In this document: positions 44,069 to 55,230 of the stretch, in pieces
Layout of the letters: every line of letters begins with the position of its first letter
Numbering within the stretch: the first letter of the stretch is position 1
Origin: Tissierella sp.
GTDB lineage: Bacteria > Bacillota > Clostridia > Tissierellales > Tissierellaceae
Length of the DNA: 64,000 bases
Reading direction: 5' to 3'
Assembly (NCBI RefSeq): GCF_031460495.1
Contig: NZ_JAVKTS010000001.1
Coordinates: 732,246 to 796,245 of the forward strand
Position numbers and translations under genes: made by a program
The notes under the pieces: model-generated
Database searches by the model: none
Told to the model about the DNA's origin: nothing
Seen by the model: the letters and a program-made list of their open reading frames with translations, nothing else

Positions 44069-45463
44069 TTGAAAGAAAAGGTTTTATCAACAATCAATGA
44101 ATATAATCTAATAAAAGAAAATGAAAACATAGTAGTAGGTGTTTCTGGAGGGCCAGATTCTATGGCCCTATTATATGTCTTAATGGACATAAGAACTTCT
44201 ATTAATTTCAATTTACTCATTGCTCATGTGAATCATGGTGTAAGGGGAGAAGATGCAAAAAATGATCAATTATTCGTTGAAGACATAGCTAAAGAGCTTA
44301 ATATACCCTACTATGCTAAAGATGTGAATATGATTGAATATGGTAAAGAAAAGGGTATATCTTCTGAAGAAGCAGGTAGAGAATTAAGATATGGTTTTTT
44401 CAGAGAAATCCTTCAAGCTTTAGGAGGGGGGAAAATTGCTGTAGCCCACAATATGAATGACCAAGGTGAAACATTACTTATGAGAATTATGAGGGGTACT
44501 GGTATTGATGGTTTAAAAGGTATGGAATTTATTAATCAAGATATAATTAGACCAATTTTGGGTATAGATAGGAAAGAGATTGAGGAGTATATTGAAAAGA
44601 ATGGAATTAGAACTGTATTAGATAAAACAAATCTTATGCCCATTTATTCTAGAAATAAGGTAAGATTAGAATTAATACCTTATATTCAAGATAACTTCAA
44701 TCCAAATATAATTAATACCCTTTGGAGGATGTCAAAGATTGCTGCTATAGATAGTAACTTTCTAGAGAGCTATTCTGAAAAAAGATTTAATATCATGGTG
44801 AAAAATCAGGACAAACACTGTATAATTCTAAATAGGGATATGTTTTTATCTGAAGATAAAAGTATCCAACAAAGGATTATTAGAATATCCATACTAAAGA
44901 TCAATGATTCTTTACATGGTATTTCTGAAAATCAAATATCCAGTGCATTAAATATATTTTCTATGTCTGAAACAGGTAAAGAAGTTCATATGTCAAATAA
45001 TATTGTGGCAAAAACAAGTTATGGCGATTTAATAATTGAAAGATACAAAGAAAAAATCAACAATAAGTATTTCTATGAACTAAAACTATCAGAGATAAAT
45101 AGTTGCGAAGATATAGGCTACTCTTTCAATCTTGGAGTATTTTCTGTGGATCATAACTTTGTAATGGATAAGAACAAATTTACTCGATATTTTGATTTTG
45201 ACAAGATCCTAGGGAAAATAGCAGTAAGGAGTAGACTAAATGGAGATAAGTTTACGCCTTTTGGGATGGCAGGTACAAAGAAATTAAAGGATTATTTTAT
45301 TGATGAAAAAGTTCCAAAAGAATTGAGAGATAGTATTCCTATCATAGTAGATGAAGAGAATATTCTCTGGCTAGTAGGATATAGAACTAATGAAAATTAT
45401 AAATTGACTAAAGACACAAAAAATGTTTTAGTTATATCCTACAATAAAATTGATAATACATAA
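44069..45463 (+). CDS. tilS: tRNA(Ile)-lysidine synthase
   Basis: The PP-loop motif VGVSGGPDSMALLYVL lies near residue 25, HVNHGVRGEDAKNDQLFVE and AHNMNDQGETLLMRIMRGTG follow, and the C-terminal domain ends with VRSRLNGDKFTPFGM. It converts C34 of tRNA-Ile(CAU) to lysidine so that it reads AUA. Among GTG 44060, ATG 44063 and TTG 44069 I prefer TTG, because AGGGTGAT then has proper spacing and the protein begins like relatives. hpt follows after 14 bases. Confidence 0.94.
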   Translation: MKEKVLSTINEYNLIKENENIVVGVSGGPDSMALLYVLMDIRTSINFNLLIAHVNHGVRGEDAKNDQLFVEDIAKELNIPYYAKDVNMIEYGKEKGISSEEAGRELRYGFFREILQALGGGKIAVAHNMNDQGETLLMRIMRGTGIDGLKGMEFINQDIIRPILGIDRKEIEEYIEKNGIRTVLDKTNLMPIYSRNKVRLELIPYIQDNFNPNIINTLWRMSKIAAIDSNFLESYSEKRFNIMVKNQDKHCIILNRDMFLSEDKSIQQRIIRISILKINDSLHGISENQISSALNIFSMSETGKEVHMSNNIVAKTSYGDLIIERYKEKINNKYFYELKLSEINSCEDIGYSFNLGVFSVDHNFVMDKNKFTRYFDFDKILGKIAVRSRLNGDKFTPFGMAGTKKLKDYFIDEKVPKELRDSIPIIVDEENILWLVGYRTNENYKLTKDTKNVLVISYNKIDNT

Positions 45464-45477
45464 CAAGGAGGATTTAA

Positions 45478-46014
45478 ATGGAAAATATAATTAAGAGCAT
45501 ATTGGTAAGTGAGGAAGATATTGCAGAAAAGGTAAAGGAATTGGGTAAACAGATTACAGAAGATTATAAGGGCAAGGATCTTATACTAGTAGGTATCCTA
45601 AAAGGAGCAGTTATTTTTATGTCTGATTTATCTAGAAATATTAAGATGCCAATAGGTATGGATTTCATGGCTGTATCAAGCTATGGAAGATCATCTACAT
45701 CTACAGGTGAAGTTAGAATAATAAAGGATTTAGATTTTAGTGTGGAAAACAAGGATATCATCATTGTGGAAGATATCATAGATACAGGATATACATTGGC
45801 TTATCTAACAGATAATTTAAGAAAAAGAGGTGCAAAATCTGTTAAGGTTTGTACACTTTTAGATAAACCTGAGAGAAGAAAAGTAGATGTTGCTGTGGAT
45901 TACTTAGGCTTTGCTATTCCAGATGAATTTGTAGTAGGGTATGGGCTAGATTATGCTGAAAAGGGCAGAAATTTACCATATGTTGCTGCCTTAAAAGAAG
46001 AAGTATATAGCTAA
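45478..46014 (+). CDS. hpt: Hypoxanthine phosphoribosyltransferase
   Basis: The 178-residue enzyme has [33 protein letters not shown] and the PRPP loop [17 protein letters not shown], then the C-terminal [18 protein letters not shown]. It salvages hypoxanthine and guanine with PRPP. AAGGAGGA precedes the ATG. The tilS-hpt-ftsH order is as in B. subtilis. Confidence 0.96.
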   Translation: MENIIKSILVSEEDIAEKVKELGKQITEDYKGKDLILVGILKGAVIFMSDLSRNIKMPIGMDFMAVSSYGRSSTSTGEVRIIKDLDFSVENKDIIIVEDIIDTGYTLAYLTDNLRKRGAKSVKVCTLLDKPERRKVDVAVDYLGFAIPDEFVVGYGLDYAEKGRNLPYVAALKEEVYS

Positions 46015-46092
46015 TTAGATGGTTGTAAAATGAAATTAATGATGATATAATGATATGATATCATTTGGCAATAGACGGAGGGAGGATTTGTA

Positions 46093-47910
46093 TTGAGAAA
46101 GTTTTTTAAAGATATTAGCGTGTACCTACTAATAGTGATTGTTATAATGTTTTTTGTAAGTACACTAGGAAATAATGTAGAAGAAATTAAAACAGTAGAT
46201 GTGACTGAATTAGTAGGACATTTGAATAATGATAGAGTTGAGAGTATAACTATGGTAGGCAAAGAAGTGCAAGGTAAACTTAGAGATAAAACTCAGTTTA
46301 CTACAATATTACCTGATGAGATGAGATATACTTTTTATTCTGATTATTTGAAGGATTTAGTTGATAGCAACCAAATTAATTATAGTGGCAAATTAGAGCC
46401 AACTACTCCTTGGTTTATTAGCGCAATTCCAACTATATTAATGATTCTCGTTTTTGTAGTATTTTGGTTTGTTTTTATGCAACAATCTCAAGGTGGAGGT
46501 GGCGGCGGTAAAGTCATGAGTTTTGGGAAATCAAGGGCTAGAATGCATAAAGAAGAGGATGGCAAACTAGTTACCTTTGGTGAAGTTGCTGGATTAGAGG
46601 AAGAAAAAGAAGAGCTTAAGGAGATAGTAGATTTCTTAAGAGCTCCTAGAAAATATATTGAAATTGGTGCAAGAATTCCTACAGGAGTATTACTAGTAGG
46701 GCCTCCTGGAACTGGTAAGACTTATTTGAGTAGAGCTGTAGCAGGTGAAGCAGCAGTTCCTTTCTTTACTATATCTGGCTCAGATTTTGTAGAAATGTTT
46801 GTAGGTGTTGGAGCCAGTCGTGTAAGAGATTTATTTGAACAAGCAAAGAAAAATGCACCTTGTATAATATTTATAGATGAAATTGATGCTGTTGGTAGAA
46901 GAAGAGGCGCTGGTGTTGGTGGAGGTCATGATGAAAGGGAGCAAACTCTAAATCAACTTTTAGTTGAGATGGATGGATTTGCTACTAATGAAGGAATAAT
47001 AGTTATGGCAGCAACTAATAGAGCTGATATACTTGATCCTGCCTTACTAAGACCAGGTAGATTTGACAGAACTATTTATGTTGGATTACCAGATGTGAAA
47101 GGTAGAGAAGCAATACTTGAAGTTCACACAAAGAATAAACCATTAGATCCAGAAGTAAATTTACAAGTAGTAGCGAAAAGAACTGTAGGTTTTACGCCAG
47201 CAGATTTAGAAAACCTTGTTAATGAAGCTGCTATATTAACAGCCAGATTTAATTTGAAATCCATTCCCATGGATTTAATTGAAGAGGCATCTATTAAAGT
47301 TCAAGCTGGACCAGAGAAGAAATCTAAAGTTGTAAGTGAGAAAGAAAAGAAACTAACAGCTTATCACGAAGCTGGGCATGCACTTACTTCAAGACTGACT
47401 CCTGATACAGATCCAGTTCATATGGTGACTATAATTCCTAGAGGAATGGCGGGAGGATTTACTGCTTATATACCTGAGGAAGATAGATCTTATCTAACAA
47501 AGAAACAAATGGAAAATAGATTAGTAATGCTTCTTGGTGGTAGGGTAGCAGAAGCTTTAGTATTAGAAGATATAAGTACAGGAGCTCAAAATGATATAGA
47601 GAGAGCAACTAAAATTGCAAGATCAATGGTAACTCATTATGGTATGAGTGATATACTTGGACCTATGACTTATGGTTCTGATGAAGATGAAGTCTTCGTT
47701 GGTAGAGATTTTGGTAGGGCAAGAAATTATAGTGAAGATGTGGCTGCTGCAATAGATAAAGAAATGAGAACCTTAATTGATACAGCCTATAATAAAGCAG
47801 AAGCATTATTAAATGAGAATATGGATAAACTTCATAAAGTTGCTGAAGCATTGCTAGAGAAAGAAACTATTGATGGCAAAGAGTTTGAAGCATTATTTAT
47901 CGGAGCATAA
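46093..47910 (+). CDS. ftsH: ATP-dependent zinc metalloprotease FtsH
   Basis: The TTG start after GGAGGGAGG gives 605 residues. Two membrane segments (about 10-26 and 112-132) flank a periplasmic-side domain; the AAA domain has [13 protein letters not shown] near residue 203 and [18 protein letters not shown] region [15 protein letters not shown]; the protease has HEAGH near residue 425. FtsH degrades misfolded membrane and regulatory proteins. The chain is somewhat short at the C-terminus compared with B. subtilis FtsH. Confidence 0.97.
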   Translation: MRKFFKDISVYLLIVIVIMFFVSTLGNNVEEIKTVDVTELVGHLNNDRVESITMVGKEVQGKLRDKTQFTTILPDEMRYTFYSDYLKDLVDSNQINYSGKLEPTTPWFISAIPTILMILVFVVFWFVFMQQSQGGGGGGKVMSFGKSRARMHKEEDGKLVTFGEVAGLEEEKEELKEIVDFLRAPRKYIEIGARIPTGVLLVGPPGTGKTYLSRAVAGEAAVPFFTISGSDFVEMFVGVGASRVRDLFEQAKKNAPCIIFIDEIDAVGRRRGAGVGGGHDEREQTLNQLLVEMDGFATNEGIIVMAATNRADILDPALLRPGRFDRTIYVGLPDVKGREAILEVHTKNKPLDPEVNLQVVAKRTVGFTPADLENLVNEAAILTARFNLKSIPMDLIEEASIKVQAGPEKKSKVVSEKEKKLTAYHEAGHALTSRLTPDTDPVHMVTIIPRGMAGGFTAYIPEEDRSYLTKKQMENRLVMLLGGRVAEALVLEDISTGAQNDIERATKIARSMVTHYGMSDILGPMTYGSDEDEVFVGRDFGRARNYSEDVAAAIDKEMRTLIDTAYNKAEALLNENMDKLHKVAEALLEKETIDGKEFEALFIGA

Positions 47911-47938
47911 AATAGGAGATTTTCTCCTATTTTTTTTA
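47909..47938 (+). terminator. Terminator of ftsH
   Basis: AAATAGGAGA pairs with TCTCCTATTT, followed by TTTTTT. Confidence 0.9.
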
Positions 47939-48008
47939 TGTGTAAATGGAAGATTTAATTCATTTTATGCAATTTATCATTCATTTAAAGTTAATATTGA
48001 AATATATG

Positions 48009-48038
48009 TTGCAAAAACATACCAAGTATTACTATAAT
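48009..48038 (+). promoter_or_regulatory. Sigma-A promoter of the methylmalonyl-CoA cluster
   Basis: TTGCAA, 18 bases, TATAAT, about 55 bases before the first gene. Confidence 0.6.
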
Positions 48039-48092
48039 AGACTATAGATAGAAGTTTAAAAATACTTATGATAAAGAATAGGAGGTAACAAA

Positions 48093-49772
48093 ATGTTTGA
48101 TGATAAAAAGATTGATAGTATAAAATCATCTGTTGAATCTTGGGATAAGGAATCAATACAGAAATCATTGGCTAGATTTCCTGAAAGAAAAGAAAAGTTT
48201 ACTACGGGTTCCAATGTTGAAGTAAACAGGCTATATACACCTATTGATATAGCTGATATGGATTATAATGAGGATTTGGGATTCCCAGGTGAGTATCCAT
48301 TTACTAGAGGCGTTCAATCTACTATGTATAGAGGTAGACTTTGGACTATGAGACAATATGCAGGATTTGCATCTGCTGAGGAGTCAAATCAGAGATATAA
48401 ATATTTACTAGATCAAGGACAGACTGGTCTTAGTGTTGCTTTTGACTTACCAACACAAATTGGATATGATTCTGATGATGGCTTATCAGAAGGTGAAGTT
48501 GGCAAGGTGGGAGTTGCCATTGACTCATTAAAGGATATGGAAGTGCTATTTGCTGGAATTCCATTAGATAAAGTTAGTACATCCATGACAATAAACGCAC
48601 CAGCATCTGTTTTATTAGCAATGTATATTGCAGTTGCAGAAAAACAAGGAGTTTCAAGGGAAAAATTAAGAGGAACAATACAAAATGATATTTTGAAAGA
48701 ATACATAGCAAGAGGAACTTATATTTTTCCACCAGCAGAATCTATGAGACTAATAACAAATATTTTCGAGTATTGCTCAAAGGAAGTGCCACAATGGAAC
48801 ACTATAAGTATCAGTGGTTATCATATAAGAGAAGCAGGTTCTACTGCTGCACAAGAGGTTGCATTTACTTTAGCAGATGGAATTGCATATGTAGAGGCAG
48901 CAATTAAAGCAGGACTTGATGTAGATGATTTTGCTCCAAGATTATCATTCTTCTTCAATGCTCACAATGATTTATTAGAAGAAGTTGCAAAATATAGAGC
49001 TGCAAGAAGACTATGGGCGAAGATAATGAAAGAAAGATTTAATGCAAAATCTGCAAAATCAATGCAACTAAAATTCCATACACAAACAGCTGGTTCTACA
49101 TTAACAGCTCAGCAACCAGATAATAATATAATTAGAGTTACAATTCAAACTTTAGCAGCAGTTCTTGGGGGGACTCAGTCACTTCATACAAATTCAAGAG
49201 ATGAGGCTCTTGCATTACCTACAGAAGATTCTGTAAGAATTGCTTTAAAAACTCAACAAATAGTAGCTCATGAATCTGGAGTAACTGAAACAATAGATCC
49301 ACTAGCAGGATCATATTATATAGAAAGCTTGACTAATAGCATTGAAGAAGAAGCTATGAAGTATATTGAAACAATAGATGAGTTAGGTGGATCACCTAAG
49401 GCTATTGAAAAAGGATATATTCAAAAAGAAATTCAAAATGCTGCTTATAAATATCAAATGGAAGTAGAATCATTAGATAGGATAGTAGTCGGAGTAAACA
49501 AGTACCAAATTGAAGAAACTGATAAAAAGGAACTACTAAGAGTAGACAAATCAGTTGAAATCAATCAAAGAGAAAAATTGAAAGTATTAAGATCTGAAAG
49601 AAATAATGAAGAAGTTGAGAGAAACTTAGTTATACTAAAAGAAAAAGCTCAATCTGATGAAAATTTAATGCCATATATATTAGATGCAGTTAAATCATAT
49701 GCAACTCTTGGAGAAGTTTGTAATGTTCTGCGTGAAGTATTTGGAGAATATCAACAATCAGTAATACTATAA
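48093..49772 (+). CDS. mcmA1: Methylmalonyl-CoA mutase, large (substrate-binding) subunit
   Basis: The 559-residue protein is the TIM-barrel half of adenosylcobalamin-dependent mutase: [30 protein letters not shown] (in pieces) binds the CoA ester, [31 protein letters not shown] and [14 protein letters not shown] follow. It stops before the B12-binding domain, which is encoded separately downstream, the archaeal and clostridial arrangement. It interconverts succinyl-CoA and (R)-methylmalonyl-CoA. TAGGAGG precedes the ATG. Confidence 0.95.
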   Translation: MFDDKKIDSIKSSVESWDKESIQKSLARFPERKEKFTTGSNVEVNRLYTPIDIADMDYNEDLGFPGEYPFTRGVQSTMYRGRLWTMRQYAGFASAEESNQRYKYLLDQGQTGLSVAFDLPTQIGYDSDDGLSEGEVGKVGVAIDSLKDMEVLFAGIPLDKVSTSMTINAPASVLLAMYIAVAEKQGVSREKLRGTIQNDILKEYIARGTYIFPPAESMRLITNIFEYCSKEVPQWNTISISGYHIREAGSTAAQEVAFTLADGIAYVEAAIKAGLDVDDFAPRLSFFFNAHNDLLEEVAKYRAARRLWAKIMKERFNAKSAKSMQLKFHTQTAGSTLTAQQPDNNIIRVTIQTLAAVLGGTQSLHTNSRDEALALPTEDSVRIALKTQQIVAHESGVTETIDPLAGSYYIESLTNSIEEEAMKYIETIDELGGSPKAIEKGYIQKEIQNAAYKYQMEVESLDRIVVGVNKYQIEETDKKELLRVDKSVEINQREKLKVLRSERNNEEVERNLVILKEKAQSDENLMPYILDAVKSYATLGEVCNVLREVFGEYQQSVIL

Positions 49773-49775
49773 TAC

Positions 49776-49845
49776 AGTGAAAAGTGAATAACTAATAATT
49801 AAAAAGATTCATATCTTTTAGTTTCTAAACTATTCACTTTTCACT
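49776..49845. repeat. Palindromic intergenic element between mutase subunits
   Basis: AGTGAAAAGTGAATA (49776-49790) and its exact complement (49831-49845) bracket a second hairpin, AAAAGAT-TCAT-ATCTTTT. A further GTTATTCACT at 49850-49859 can pair with the left arm instead. No U run follows. Confidence 0.75.
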
Positions 49846-49884
49846 ATGAGTTATTCACTAAATAATTGAGGGAGGATTATAATT

Positions 49885-50280
49885 ATGGATAGACCAATTA
49901 GAGTGTTGGTAGCGAAACCAGGACTTGATGGACATGATAGAGGAGCAAAGGTAATTGCAAGATCTCTTAGAGATGCTGGCATGGAAGTTATATATACAGG
50001 TTTAAGACAAACACCTGAGCAAATAGTAGCTGCTGCAATCCAAGAGGATGTTGATGTAGTAGCCATGAGTATATTATCAGGAGCACATAATCATTTATTT
50101 CCAAAGGTAGTGAATCTGCTTAAAGAAGAAGGGGTAGATGATATGCTTATACTTGGTGGAGGAGTTATTCCAGAAGATGACATACCATTTCTTATTGAAT
50201 CTGGCATAGAAGCAGTATTTACTCCAGGAACATCAACTAAGGATGTAGTAGATTTTGTTACTAACAACCTTAAAAGATAA
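49885..50280 (+). CDS. mcmA2: Methylmalonyl-CoA mutase, cobalamin-binding subunit
   Basis: A 131-residue B12-binding protein. [11 protein letters not shown] has the DxHxxG motif, with His17 as the lower axial cobalt ligand; [12 protein letters not shown] and [12 protein letters not shown] form the rest of the cobalamin pocket. It pairs with the large subunit encoded just upstream to give the active mutase. TGAGGGAGG precedes the ATG. Confidence 0.95.
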   Translation: MDRPIRVLVAKPGLDGHDRGAKVIARSLRDAGMEVIYTGLRQTPEQIVAAAIQEDVDVVAMSILSGAHNHLFPKVVNLLKEEGVDDMLILGGGVIPEDDIPFLIESGIEAVFTPGTSTKDVVDFVTNNLKR

Positions 50281-50297
50281 TTTAGGTGGTGCTTTAT

Positions 50298-51239
50298 TTG
50301 AACTTAGAGGAACAACTATTAAAGGGTAGTAAAAGGGCCTGTGCTAGACTTATTACCATGATAGAAAACAATGACAAGGAAGCAATTGATATATTAAAGA
50401 AATTGTTCTATAAATCAGGAAATGCTTATGTAATTGGTATAACTGGTCCTCCAGGATCAGGTAAATCAACTTTAACTGATAAATTAACTAAAGAGCTTAG
50501 GAAAGCAGGCAAAAAGGTTGGTATTGTAGCTATTGATCCTACAAGTCCCTTTAGTGGAGGAGCAATCTTAGGAGATAGAATAAGAATGAGTGACCTAGCC
50601 TTAGATAAGGATATATTCATAAGGAGTATGGGTACTCGTGGATCTTTAGGTGGAATGTCTAAATCTACTTGGGGTGCAGTAAAGGTACTGGATATATTTG
50701 GTTGTGATTATATTTTTATTGAAACTGTAGGAGTAGGACAATCAGAAGTAGATATTGTAAAGACAGCAGATACAGTACTTATGGTCATGGTTCCAAACTT
50801 AGGTGATGATATCCAGGCTATAAAGGCAGGAATTATGGAGATAGCAGATGTTTTTGCTATCAACAAATCAGACTTAGATGGGGCAGACAAGACTAAAGTA
50901 GAGATAGAGATGAACCTCGATTTAAATGAAAAAACTGATTATAGACAGCCTGTAATTAAAGTATCTGCTGGACAGAACAAGGATATAGATGTATTACTAG
51001 AAAAGATACTAGATCATAAGAAATACTTGGAAGAAAATAATAAACTAGAAGAAGTAAGAATTAGAAACAATAAATTAGAAGTATTAAAGATGGTTGAAGA
51101 AGAACTAATGAAGTTAATATTAGATAGAGCAATAGAGGGAGACTTAATTGATAACTTAGCGAAAAAAGTTACACTAAGAGAAACTGACCCCTATACTGCT
51201 AAGGATGACATAATACAGTTAATAACTAAAGGTGAATAG
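50298..51239 (+). CDS. meaB: MeaB-like methylmalonyl-CoA mutase-associated GTPase
   Basis: With the TTG at 50298 (behind AGGTGGTG) the protein has 313 residues. The P-loop GPPGSGKST is near residue 50, VGIVAIDPTSPFSGGAILGDR is the family signature, IFIETVGVGQSEVDI is the switch region and NKSD the G4 motif. MeaB protects the mutase from inactivation and gates cofactor transfer. Its stop lies inside a palindrome. The alternative GTG codons at 50286/50289 overlap the ribosome site. Confidence 0.94.
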   Translation: MNLEEQLLKGSKRACARLITMIENNDKEAIDILKKLFYKSGNAYVIGITGPPGSGKSTLTDKLTKELRKAGKKVGIVAIDPTSPFSGGAILGDRIRMSDLALDKDIFIRSMGTRGSLGGMSKSTWGAVKVLDIFGCDYIFIETVGVGQSEVDIVKTADTVLMVMVPNLGDDIQAIKAGIMEIADVFAINKSDLDGADKTKVEIEMNLDLNEKTDYRQPVIKVSAGQNKDIDVLLEKILDHKKYLEENNKLEEVRIRNNKLEVLKMVEEELMKLILDRAIEGDLIDNLAKKVTLRETDPYTAKDDIIQLITKGE

Positions 51240-51262
51240 TGAAAAGTTCTTCACTATTCACT
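51233..51262. repeat. Palindrome between meaB and mce
   Basis: GTGAATAGTGAA and TTCACTATTCAC with a 6-base loop; the left arm includes the meaB stop. The sequence is related to the element at 49776. Confidence 0.75.
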
Positions 51263-51279
51263 AAAAAGGAGGTAATCAC

Positions 51280-51681
51280 ATGGTTGGTAAAGTTGATCAT
51301 ATTGGTATTGCTGTAAAGAACTTAGATGAAACACTTAAGTTTTATGAAGATATATTAGGTATGAAATGTGTAGAGAAGGAAGTAGTAGAGGAGCAAAAAG
51401 TTAAAGTTGCATTTTTACCTATAGGAGATACTGAAGTAGAATTACTTGAATCAACAGAGGAAGATGGACCTATAGCTAAATTTATAGAGAAAAAGGGTGA
51501 AGGAATTCAACATATTGCTTATAAAGTAGATGATATTGAAAAAGCAATAGAAGAGTTAAAAGAAAAAGGAATTAGAATGATAGATGAAAAGCCAAGATAT
51601 GGTGCAGGTGGTGCAAAGATAGCCTTTTTACATCCAAAATCAACATTTGGAGTGCTTATAGAGCTTTGTCAAAGGGATTAA
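51280..51681 (+). CDS. mce: Methylmalonyl-CoA epimerase
   Basis: A 133-residue vicinal-oxygen-chelate protein: [23 protein letters not shown] with metal His, [15 protein letters not shown] with the second His, and [18 protein letters not shown] with the Glu ligand. It converts (R)- to (S)-methylmalonyl-CoA, linking mutase and decarboxylase. AAGGAGGTAAT precedes the ATG. Confidence 0.95.
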   Translation: MVGKVDHIGIAVKNLDETLKFYEDILGMKCVEKEVVEEQKVKVAFLPIGDTEVELLESTEEDGPIAKFIEKKGEGIQHIAYKVDDIEKAIEELKEKGIRMIDEKPRYGAGGAKIAFLHPKSTFGVLIELCQRD

Positions 51682-51708
51682 GTACATAACAAAAAAAGGA
51701 GGATAAAT

Positions 51709-53253
51709 ATGAAGGAAAAAATTGAAAGGCTCCTAGAAACCAAGAAGAAAATTGAACTTGGGGGCGGAGAAAGTAGGATTGAAAAACATCACAAGTCTGG
51801 GAAACTAACAGCAAGAGAAAGGATTAATCTATTATTTGATGAAGGTAGCTTCGTAGAAATAGATAAGTTTGTTGAGCATAGATGCACAAACTTTGATATG
51901 GATAAAGTAGAAGCTCCTGCTGATGGTGTAGTAACAGGTTATGGTACAGTAGATGGTAGACTTGTATTTACCTATGCTCAAGATTTTACAGTAGTTGGAG
52001 GATCTTTAGGTGAAATGCATGCTGCAAAGATTTGTAAGGTTCAAGATATGGCATTGAAAATGGGAGCACCAATTGTAGGATTCAATGATTCAGGTGGAGC
52101 AAGAATCCAAGAAGGTGTAGATGCATTGTCAGGATATGGAAAGATATTCTATAGAAACACTATTTCATCTGGTGTTATACCTCAAATTTCAGTTATAATG
52201 GGACCTTCAGCAGGTGGAGCAGTTTATTCACCAGCATTAACTGATTTTATTTTCATGGTAGATAAAACTAGTATGATGTTCATTACTGGACCACAAGTAA
52301 TTAAATCTGTAACAGGTGAAGAAGTTACTCAAGAAGAATTAGGTGGAGCAAGTACACACAATACTACATCTGGAGTAGCTCATTTCATAGATAATACTGA
52401 AGCAGAATGTATTGAAAGAATCAAGGAATTATTATCTTATTTACCTTCCAACAATTTAGAAGAAGCACCGATTTATACTATTGAAGATGAAATAAACAGA
52501 GTTGAAGAAAAACTTAACGAATTAATTCCTGTAAATCCTAACAAGCCATATGATATGAAAGAAATCATAAGACTTTTAGCAGATGCAGGAGAATTCTTCG
52601 AAGTACAACCATATTATGCACAAAATATTTTAACTGGATATATAAGATTAAATGGAAAAACCATAGGTGTAATTGGTAACCAACCTAAGGTTTTAGCAGG
52701 ATGTTTAGATATCAATGCTTCAGATAAAGCAGGAAGATTCATAAGAACATGTGATGCCTTCAATATTCCTTTATTGAACTTAGTAGATGTACCAGGCTTC
52801 TTACCAGGGACAACTCAAGAATATGGCGGAATTATTAGACATGGTGCAAAGATGCTCTATGCTTATAGTGAAGCAACAGTTCCAAAGGTTACATTAATAG
52901 TGAGAAAGGCTTATGGTGGAGCATATCTAGCTATGTGTTCAAAGGATTTGGGAGCAGATCAAGTGTTTGCTTGGCCAAATGCTGAAATCGCAGTTATGGG
53001 ACCAGATGGAGCTGCTAATATTATATTTAAAAAAGAAATTGAAAACTCTGAGGATCCAATAAACACAAGACAAGAAAAGATTGCTGAATATAGAGATACA
53101 ATAGCGAATCCATATATAGCAGCACAAAGAGGCTTTGTAGACGATGTAATCGTTCCAAGCACTACAAGACCAAGACTTATATCTGCCTTTGATATGTTAG
53201 AGTCTAAGAGAGAAAACAGACCTGCAAAAAAACATGGCAATATGCCAGTTTAA
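51709..53253 (+). CDS. mmdA: Methylmalonyl-CoA decarboxylase, carboxyltransferase (alpha) subunit
   Basis: The 514-residue protein is a typical acyl-CoA carboxyltransferase: GGGESRIEKHHKSGKLTARERI, FNDSGGARIQEGVDALSGYG (oxyanion hole), GPSAGGAVYSPALTDF, and a second half with NLVDVPGFLPGTTQEYGGI and RKAYGGAYLAM. It moves the carboxyl group of (S)-methylmalonyl-CoA to biotin. The following BCCP and membrane subunit genes show it belongs to the Na+-pumping decarboxylase and not to propionyl-CoA carboxylase. Confidence 0.95.
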   Translation: MKEKIERLLETKKKIELGGGESRIEKHHKSGKLTARERINLLFDEGSFVEIDKFVEHRCTNFDMDKVEAPADGVVTGYGTVDGRLVFTYAQDFTVVGGSLGEMHAAKICKVQDMALKMGAPIVGFNDSGGARIQEGVDALSGYGKIFYRNTISSGVIPQISVIMGPSAGGAVYSPALTDFIFMVDKTSMMFITGPQVIKSVTGEEVTQEELGGASTHNTTSGVAHFIDNTEAECIERIKELLSYLPSNNLEEAPIYTIEDEINRVEEKLNELIPVNPNKPYDMKEIIRLLADAGEFFEVQPYYAQNILTGYIRLNGKTIGVIGNQPKVLAGCLDINASDKAGRFIRTCDAFNIPLLNLVDVPGFLPGTTQEYGGIIRHGAKMLYAYSEATVPKVTLIVRKAYGGAYLAMCSKDLGADQVFAWPNAEIAVMGPDGAANIIFKKEIENSEDPINTRQEKIAEYRDTIANPYIAAQRGFVDDVIVPSTTRPRLISAFDMLESKRENRPAKKHGNMPV

Positions 53254-53267
53254 GAGAGGTGAGATAA

Positions 53268-53630
53268 TTGGGTAATAATATTAGTTTTGGAGATAGTTTA
53301 ATAATTACTGTATTTAGTATGGTAGTTGTTTTTGCAGCTTTACTTGCTCTTGCAACACTTATATCCATACTGAAAAATTTAAGTAAGGAAAGAAAAATTG
53401 AGGCTACGACAAAGCCATCAGAACCAGTTAAGGCTAAAGGAGTTGCACCAACAGAATTAGTGGAAGCTTCTAATGATGAAGAGTTAGTAGCAGTTATTGC
53501 TGCAGCTATAGCAGCAAGTTTAGGAGTTAGTGTACCTGATATAAATATAAAAAGTATTAGAAGGGTATCTCAAAGCACTCCAGCTTGGGCAGCCATGGGT
53601 AGACAAGAGCGTATATATGGTAAATTATAA
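53268..53630 (+). CDS. mmdD: Decarboxylase small membrane subunit (OadG/MmdD-like)
   Basis: A TTG start after GAGAGGTGAG gives 120 residues. One membrane segment at about 10-32 is followed by a linker and a C-terminal part ending AAMGRQERIYGKL, typical of OadG/MmdD subunits that anchor and assemble the Na+-pumping decarboxylase. It lies between the carboxyltransferase and BCCP genes. Confidence 0.88.
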   Translation: MGNNISFGDSLIITVFSMVVVFAALLALATLISILKNLSKERKIEATTKPSEPVKAKGVAPTELVEASNDEELVAVIAAAIAASLGVSVPDINIKSIRRVSQSTPAWAAMGRQERIYGKL

Positions 53631-53655
53631 TATTAATTATTGAGGAGGCATATTC

Positions 53656-54060
53656 ATGAGAAAGTTTATGATAAATGTAAATGGAAATTCCTATGAGGTT
53701 GAAGTTGAGGAAATTGTAGGAGGAGTAGCACAAAAATCTGTAGCAACAACACCGACACCAGTAGCACCTAAAGCAGCACCAGCACAAGTGGCACCAACAG
53801 TGCCAGCTCCAAAGGTAGAGAAAAAAGAAGTTGTAGTATCTGCAGGGCAAGAAGTTATTGAGGCTCCAATGCCAGGTACTATATTAAGAGTCGATGTAAA
53901 AGAGGGCGATACAGTTAAAGCTGGGGATATTTTACTTATTCTAGAAGCTATGAAAATGGAAAATGAAATAGTAGCTCCAAGAGATGGAGTTATTGCAGCT
54001 ATAAGTGCTTCCACAGGAAATACTGTAAATACTGGAGATAAATTAGTAGTATTAGACTAA
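53656..54060 (+). CDS. mmdC: Biotin carboxyl carrier subunit of the decarboxylase
   Basis: The 134-residue protein ends in a biotinyl domain with EAMKMENE, Lys100 being the biotinylation site. An Ala/Pro-rich flexible linker (residues about 28-55) precedes it, and the N-terminal 20 residues fit the assembly segment. It carries the carboxyl group from MmdA to the membrane subunit MmdB. TGAGGAGG precedes the ATG. Confidence 0.95.
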   Translation: MRKFMINVNGNSYEVEVEEIVGGVAQKSVATTPTPVAPKAAPAQVAPTVPAPKVEKKEVVVSAGQEVIEAPMPGTILRVDVKEGDTVKAGDILLILEAMKMENEIVAPRDGVIAAISASTGNTVNTGDKLVVLD

Positions 54061-54087
54061 TTTCGCTAAGAAAGGAAGGTAAATTTC

Positions 54088-55227
54088 ATGAATTTAGTAG
54101 ATATATTGCTGGACTTTTTTCAGAGTACAGGATTTGCTGCCATTACTTTAGGACAGGCAATAATGCTTTTGGTATCCTTTGTGCTTTTATATTTAGCTAT
54201 TGCTAGGGGATTTGAGCCCCTATTACTTATTCCAATTGCATTTGGGATGCTACTTGCTAACTTGCCATTAGCAGGATTGATGTCTCCGCCTCAAGATGGA
54301 CAGGCAGGAGGATTATTATATTACTTATATCAGGGAGTCAAATTGGGTATATACCCTCCTCTTATATTCCTTGGTGTTGGTGCTATGACAGATTTTGGTC
54401 CACTTATTGCAAATCCAAGAAGTATATTACTTGGAGCAGCAGCACAATTTGGTATCTTTGTTACTTTCGTAGGTGCAACATTGCTAGGATTTACAGGACC
54501 AGAAGCAGCAAGTATAGGCATCATAGGTGGTGCTGATGGACCGACAGCTCTATATTTAACATCAAAACTTGCACCTCATTTATTAGGACCTATAGCTGTA
54601 GCAGCTTATTCTTATATGGCATTAGTACCAATTATTCAACCGCCAATTATGAAGGCTCTAACAACTAAAGCAGAAAGAGAAGTAGTGATGGATCAATTAA
54701 GACCAGTATCAAAGAAAGAGAAAGTAATTTTCCCTATAGTGGTTACGGTTATGGTTTCCTTATTGTTACCTTCAGCAGCTTCTTTAGTAGGTTTGTTGAT
54801 GTTTGGTAACCTATTTAGAGAATCATTACTTACTGACAGGTTGTCAAAAACAGCTCAAAACGAGTTAATGAATATTGTTACCATATTCTTAGGTACTACT
54901 GTAGGAGCTACAGCCAATGCGGAAACTTTCCTTACACCTCAGACATTAAAAATTATTGCACTAGGACTAATAGCTTTCTCTATAGGTACAGCAGCAGGAG
55001 TAATATTTGGAAAAATTATGTATAAGACCTCAGGTGGAAAAGTTAATCCATTAATAGGTTCAGCTGGAGTATCGGCAGTACCGATGGCAGCAAGAGTATC
55101 ACAAAAAGTTGGACAAGAAGCAAACCCAAGAAACTTCTTATTGATGCATGCTATGGGACCAAATGTAGCAGGAGTAATAGGTTCCGCCGTAGCAGCAGGA
55201 TTGCTATTGAATTTCTTTGGAGGCTAA
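54088..55227 (+). CDS. mmdB: Na+-pumping decarboxylase beta subunit
   Basis: The 379-residue integral membrane protein has about nine segments and OadB-family blocks: [62 protein letters not shown] (in pieces), and [26 protein letters not shown]. It decarboxylates carboxybiotin and exports Na+, conserving the energy of methylmalonyl-CoA decarboxylation. AAAGGAAGG precedes the ATG. The gene ends the decarboxylase set. Confidence 0.95.
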   Translation: MNLVDILLDFFQSTGFAAITLGQAIMLLVSFVLLYLAIARGFEPLLLIPIAFGMLLANLPLAGLMSPPQDGQAGGLLYYLYQGVKLGIYPPLIFLGVGAMTDFGPLIANPRSILLGAAAQFGIFVTFVGATLLGFTGPEAASIGIIGGADGPTALYLTSKLAPHLLGPIAVAAYSYMALVPIIQPPIMKALTTKAEREVVMDQLRPVSKKEKVIFPIVVTVMVSLLLPSAASLVGLLMFGNLFRESLLTDRLSKTAQNELMNIVTIFLGTTVGATANAETFLTPQTLKIIALGLIAFSIGTAAGVIFGKIMYKTSGGKVNPLIGSAGVSAVPMAARVSQKVGQEANPRNFLLMHAMGPNVAGVIGSAVAAGLLLNFFGG

Positions 55228-55230
55228 AAG

